From assembly GCF_042237075.1 (NCBI RefSeq), contig NZ_JBCGDC010000016.1, positions 1 to 64,000 on the forward strand: a DNA stretch of 64,000 nt, given 5' to 3'. Shown one piece after another: positions 21,001-27,000 of this stretch (positions within the stretch are counted from its first letter, which is position 1; every line of letters begins with the position of its first letter). The notes beneath the pieces are model-generated. The model saw only the letters and a program-made list of their open reading frames with translations. It ran no database searches and had not been told where the DNA came from. The translations under genes and the position numbers were made by a program. The DNA comes from Polymorphospora lycopeni. GTDB lineage: Bacteria > Actinomycetota > Actinomycetes > Mycobacteriales > Micromonosporaceae.

Positions 21001-24000
21001 CGGGCCAGCAGCGTACGGCAGGCACGGGCCAGCCGGTCGGCGTCCATCGGCCGGGCCACGTCGAAGGCGACCTGGGCGGTGTATACGTCGAGTTCGCCGC
21101 TGTCGTAGCTGGCGTGGAAGTACAGCCCCTCCTGGAGCGGCGACAGCGGCCACACCTCCTCGACCGGCCACGGGCTGCGTCCGCGCACCAGTTCCAGGTC
21201 GGCGGCTGCCGGCACCTCGACGGCCGGGGCGCCGTCCGGCCCGGCGCCGGTCCCGGCCGACGGGACGGCGGACGCGGCCAGTTCGGCGGGGGTCCGCAGG
21301 GTGAAGACGTCGCGCGGGCTGACCGGCAGGTCGCGGGCGTACGCCCGGCTGGACACCGCGATCGACCGGATGCTGTCGCCGCCGAGGGCGAAGAAGTCGT
21401 CGTCGGCGCCGACCCCGGGCAGGTCGAGCACGGCCGCGAAGATGTCGCAGAAGAGCCGCTCGCCGTCGGTCGCCGGGGCCCGGGAGGCGGCCCGGTCCGG
21501 TTGCGGGTCGGGCAGCGCGGCCAGGTCGAGCTTGCCGCTGGCGGTGCGGGGCAGGGCGTCGACGGCGACCATGACCGCCGGCACCAGCGGGCCGGGCAGG
21601 GTCGCGGCGAGGTTGGCCCGCAGCGCGTCGGGGTCGACGTCGGCGCCGGGGCGGGCGACGACGTACCCGACCAGCCGGGTGGCGCCGCCGGGACCGGGCC
21701 GTACGGCGACGGCCGCCGCCGCGACCCCGGGCCGGCCGGCGAGGTGGGCCTCCACCTCACCCGGCTCGATGCGGTGGCCGCGTACCTTGACCTGCCGGTC
21801 GGTGCGGCCGAGGTACTCCAGCACCCCGTCCTCGCCGTACCGGACCAGGTCGCCGGTCCGGTACATGCGCTCCCCCGCCGGCCCGTACGGGTCGGCGACG
21901 AACCGGTCGGCGGTCAGCGCCGGCCGGCGGTGGTAGCCCCGGGCGAGTTGGGCACCGGCGACGTACAGCTCGCCGGGTACGCCTGGCGGGACCGGGCGCA
22001 GGGCGCCGTCGAGGACGTACAGGCGGGTGTCGGCGACCGGTCGCCCGATCGGCACGGTCGGGCCGGCCGGACCGGTGTCGGCGGGGTGCCAGGTGACCTG
22101 GACGGCGGTCTCGGTCGGGCCGTAGACGTTGTGGACCGGTGTCCCGGTCAGCTCCCGCCAGCGGGCGGCGGTCGCGGCCGGCAGCGCGTCGCCGCCGGCC
22201 AGCACCCGGGTGAGGCTGGCGACCGACGTGCCGGTGCCGGCGACGGCGAGGGCGTCGGCGAAGGCGGTGAGCACCGACGAGACGGTCACCAGCGTGGTCG
22301 CCCGGTGCCGGTGGATCACCTCGGCCAGGTGGGCCGGGTCGCCGGTGCCGTCCGGGCGGGTCAGCACGATGGCGGCGCCCGCGGTCAGCGGCCAGAAGAT
22401 CTCCAGCGCGGCGGGGTCGAAGGTGGCCGACAGTTGGTGCAGCACCCGGTCGTCGGCGGTGAGCCGGAACCGGTCCTGGACCCAGGTGAGCTGGCTGGTG
22501 ATCGCGGCGTGCGGGACGACGACGCCCTTGGGCCGGCCGGTGGAGCCGGAGGTGAAGAGCAGGTAGGCGGGCTGGTCCGGGCGGGGTCGGACACCGACCG
22601 GGCCGGGTGCCGCCGGGCCGTCGACCGGGAGCAGGTCGAGCCCGGCCGGCAGTGCGGCCCGCGCCGCCGGCACCGTCACGACGGTGTGTACGCCCGCGTC
22701 GGCGAGCAGGTCGGCCAGCCGGTCGGCGGGCTGGTCGGCGTCGAGCGGCAGGTAGCCGGCGCCGGCCTTGAGCACGCCGAGCAGCCCGACGACGAGTTCG
22801 ACCGACCGGGGTACGGCGACGGCGACGAACCGTTCCGGGCCGGCACCGGCGGCGACCAGGCGGGCGGCCAGTGCGGCGGCCCGTTCGTCGAGCTGCCGGT
22901 ACGTCACCGTCGCGTCGCCGGCGATGATCGCCGGCGCGTGCGGGGTGCGTGCGACCTGCGCCTCGATCGCGTCGAGCAGGGTCGCCGGGCCGCCCGCGCG
23001 GTGCGGGCCGGCGAGCAGCGCGAGGGCGTGGTCGCGTTCGGCGTCGGTGAGCAGGCCGAGCCGCCCGCACGGCAGGTGCGGGTCGGTGGCGATCTGTTCG
23101 AGCAGCCGGCCGAGCCGGTCGGCGATCCGTCGCGCGGTGGGTGCGTCGACCCTGGACAGGTCGTGCTTGAAGCGCAGGTCGAGCCGGTCGCCGGGCAGGG
23201 CGATCAGGGCGAGCGGATAGTGGCCGGCGTCGCGGTAGTCGAGGCCGGCGACCCCGATGGTGCCGGACGGGTCGCGCAGCCCGTCCTGTTCCGGATAGTT
23301 CTCCAGCACCACGAGGGTGTCGAAGAGTTCGTCGAGGCCGGTGAGGCGGTGCAGTTCGGCGAGGCCGAGGTGCTGGTGGTCGAGCAGGTCGGACTGTTCG
23401 GCGTGCAGGCCGGCGAGTACGTCGAGCAGCGACCGGTCGGGGTGCCAGCGCAGCCGTACCGGCAGCGTGTTGATGAACAGGCCGACGATGTCGGCGATCC
23501 CGTCGACGTCGGCGGCCCGGCCGGAGACGGTGGTCCCGAAGAGCACGTCGCGGCGGCCGGTGAGCTGGCCGAGGAGCAGCCCCCAGGCGCCCTGGAGCAC
23601 GGCGCCGAGGGTGAGGCCGTACTCGCGGGCCCGGGCGGTCAGCGCGGCGGTGACCGGCTCGGGCAGGGTGATCCGCAGTTCGGCGTTGCGGGCCGGCAGC
23701 GGTCGTGCCGGCACCGGCACCAGCCGGGTCGGCTCGTCCACTCCGGACAGTGCCGCGGCCCAGGCGGTCCGGGCGGCGTCCCGGTCCTGCCGGCCGAGCC
23801 AGCCGAGGTAGGTCCGGTACGGGGTGACGGCCGGCAGCGGGGTGGCGGCCGGGCCGTAGCCGGCGAGCAGGTCGCGCAGCAGCACCGAGACCGACCAGCC
23901 GTCGGCGACGATGTGCGGGAATTGCAGGACCAGCCAGTGCCGGTCCGGGGACCGCCGGGCCAGCAGGGCGCGCAGCAGCGGTGCCCGGCCGAGGTCGAAC

Positions 24001-27000
24001 GGCCGGCCACGTTCGGCGTCGGTCTCGGCGGTCAGCCGGTCCCGCTGCGCGTCGGCGTCGAGTCCCGACAGGTCGACGGTCCGCCAGGGCAGTTCGACAC
24101 CGGCCATGACGGCCTGGACGAGTTCGCCGTGCGGGCCGGTGCGGAAGGCGGCCCGCAGCGGGGCGTGCCGGTCCAGCACCGACTGGGTCGCGGCGCGTAG
24201 CGCGTCGGCGTCCAGCGGCCCGGTCAGGTCGACGACGAGCTGCACCACGTACGCGTCGGTGCCGACCCCGTCGAGCAGGGCGTGGAAGTAGAACCCCTCC
24301 TGCAACGGGGTGACCGGCAGGACCTCGACCAGGCCCGGCAGTTCGGCGGCGAGCTGGGCGGCGGTGGCCGCGTCCACCGTGACCGGCGCCGGGTCGGCCA
24401 CCGGGTCGGCCACCGGCACGGCGTCCGGGGCCAGCGCGGCGACGGTACGTCGGACGAAGACCTGGCGCAGGGTGATCGCGAGTCCGGCCTGCCGGGCCCT
24501 GATCACCAGTTGGATCGCGACGATGCTGTCGCCGCCGAGGGCGAAGAAGTCGTCGTCGATGCCGACCGAGGGCAGGTCGAGCACCTCGGCGTAGAGGGTG
24601 CAGAGCAGTTCCTCGCGGGCGCCGCGCGGACGTACGCCGGTGCTGAGCGCGCCGAGGTCGGGCACCGGCAGCGCGGCCCGGTCGACCTTGCCGCTGCCGG
24701 CGACCGGGATGCGGTGCAGGGCGACGAACGCCGCCGGCACCATGTGCTCGGGCAGCCAGGTGCGGGCCTGCTCACGCAGCCGGCGCAGCAGGGCGGTCAC
24801 GTCGCGGAAGGCGACCGGCCGGTTCGCCAGCTCGGCGAGCGGCCGCCCGGTGCCGCCGGGCCGGTAGGCGGGCGCCGCGGGCCGGTCGGCTCCGGTGGTG
24901 GCCGCGCCGTCCGGCGCCTGACCGGTGCGGAAGACCGCCTCCAGGTGGCCGTCGGTGCCGTCCGGCGCCCAGGTGACCGCGACCGTGTAGCCGTGCCGGG
25001 TGGCGAGGTCGTGCAGCGCCTCCGGGTCGACCGGGTCGGGCGTCTCCCCCGCCACGTCGGGCGCCAGTTGCCGGTGTGCCGCCAGGTCGGCGACCAGGCG
25101 GGCGTTCGGCAGCCCGGTCACCCGCAGCTCGGCCGGGCGTTCGCCGGCCAGCACCGCACCGATGGCGTCCAGGGTAGACAGTTCCGTACCCCAGACCCGG
25201 GCCGGTGCGGCCGCCACCGGCACCCCGGCGGCCGCGCCGTCCGGGCGACGGTGCAGGACCACGTCGTAGCGGTAGCGGCTCAGCTCGTTGTGGTCGGTGC
25301 CGCGCCTGACCCACAGGTCGACGCCGGCGACGTCCGGCAACCCGGCGGCCAGGGTCGGGAAGAAGTCCGGGTCGAGCAGCAGCTCGCCCTCCCAGGCAAG
25401 GTCCTGCTCGACGCCGGTGCGGGCCGCCGCGACGTCCAGCGGCCGCCGTCCGGCGGTGTGCCGGCCGACCTGTACGGCGGCCCGCAGCACCGGCAGCAGC
25501 CGCAGGTTGCGTACGTCGCCGACGAAGACCCGCCCGCCGGGGACGACCAGTTCGACGGCGCGCCGCAGCACGTCGGCGAGGTAGCCGGCGTCCGGGAAGT
25601 ACTGGACGACCGAGTTGACCACCACGGTGTCGAAGAAGCCGGCCGGTAGCCCGTCGAACCGGTGTGCCGGTCGGGCCCGCAGGGTGACCCGCCCGGCCAG
25701 GTCCGGGTTGGCCGCGACGTGGCCGCGCAGCGTCTCGATCGCCTGCTCGGACAGGTCGGTGCCCCAGTACGCCTCGGTGTGCGGGGCGAGCCTGGACAGG
25801 ATCAGACCGCTGCCGACCCCGATCTCCAGGATGCGTCGGGGCCGCAGCGCCCCGATCCGGGCGACGGTGGCGTCCCGCCAGGCCCGCATCTCGGGCAGCG
25901 GGATCGGCTGGCCGTCGTACGTGCTGTTCCAGCCGGTGAAGTTGTCGGCGGCGGGTTCGGCGGTGCCGGCCCGGTAGAGCAGCTCGTGCAGCTCCTTCCA
26001 CTGCGCTACCTGCCCGTCACCCCGTCCGGCGGCACCGTCGGCCGCGGCGGTTCTCCCCCCGGTCGCCGGTACGACGTACGCGACCAGCCGCCGGTCGCCG
26101 GGCCGGTCCTCGCGTACGGTCGCGACGACCTGGGCCACCTCGGGGTCACCGGCGATCGCCGACTCGACCTCGCCCAACTCGATCCGGTATCCGCGGATCT
26201 TCACCTGGTCGTCGGTCCGGCCGACGAAGTCGAGCTGCCCGTCGGCCCGCCACCGCACCAGGTCGCCGGTGCGGTAGAGGCGTTCCCCGGCCGGCCCGTA
26301 CGGGTCGGCGACGAACCGCTGCGCGGTCAGCCCGGCCCGGTTCAGGTATCCGCGGGCGAGGCCGGGGCCACCGAGGTACAACTCGCCGATCACGCCGACC
26401 GGCACCGGTCGCAGCGTGTCGTCGAGGACGTAGGCGCGGGTGCCGGGGTCGGGGCGGCCGATCGGCACCGGGGAGCCGGGCGGCAGGTCGGGGTCGCAGC
26501 GGCCCAGGGTCGAGTTGACGGTCGCCTCGGTCGGCCCGTACGCGTTGTACATCTTCAGCCGGCGGGCGTAGCGGGCGACGAGTTCGGACGAGACCCGTTC
26601 GGTGCCGGCGAGCAGGGTGGCGCCGGCGGGCAGTTCGGCGTCGGCGGGCAGGACGGCGAGCAGTGCCGGCGGCAGGATCATGAAGGTGGCGCCGTGGTCG
26701 CGGGCGTACCCGGCGAGCGCGTCGGTCGGCACCCGCCGGTCGGCGGGGACCAGCACCATCCGCCCGCCGGACAGCAGGGCCAGGCACAGGTCCCAGAACG
26801 CGACGTCGAAGCTCGGGGACGCGAACTGGAGGACGCGGCTGTGCGGGCCGATGCCGAACCGCTCGGTCTGGGTGGCGATGAGCTTGGCGACCCCGGTGTG
26901 CGACAGCACGACGCCCTTCGGGTGGCCGGTGGAGCCGGAGGTGTAGATGACGTACGCGGCACCGTGGACGGTCAGCGGGGCGGACCGGTCGGCGTCGGTC

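Noticed and set aside
17685..24200. A 2171-codon open frame on the plus strand and similar long plus-strand frames at 10752-13586, 13806-16817 and 25662-28247
   Set aside because: They lie antisense to the NRPS and are rich in Gly/Arg/Val/Asp without motifs. They arise because high third-position GC keeps stops out of the opposite strand.
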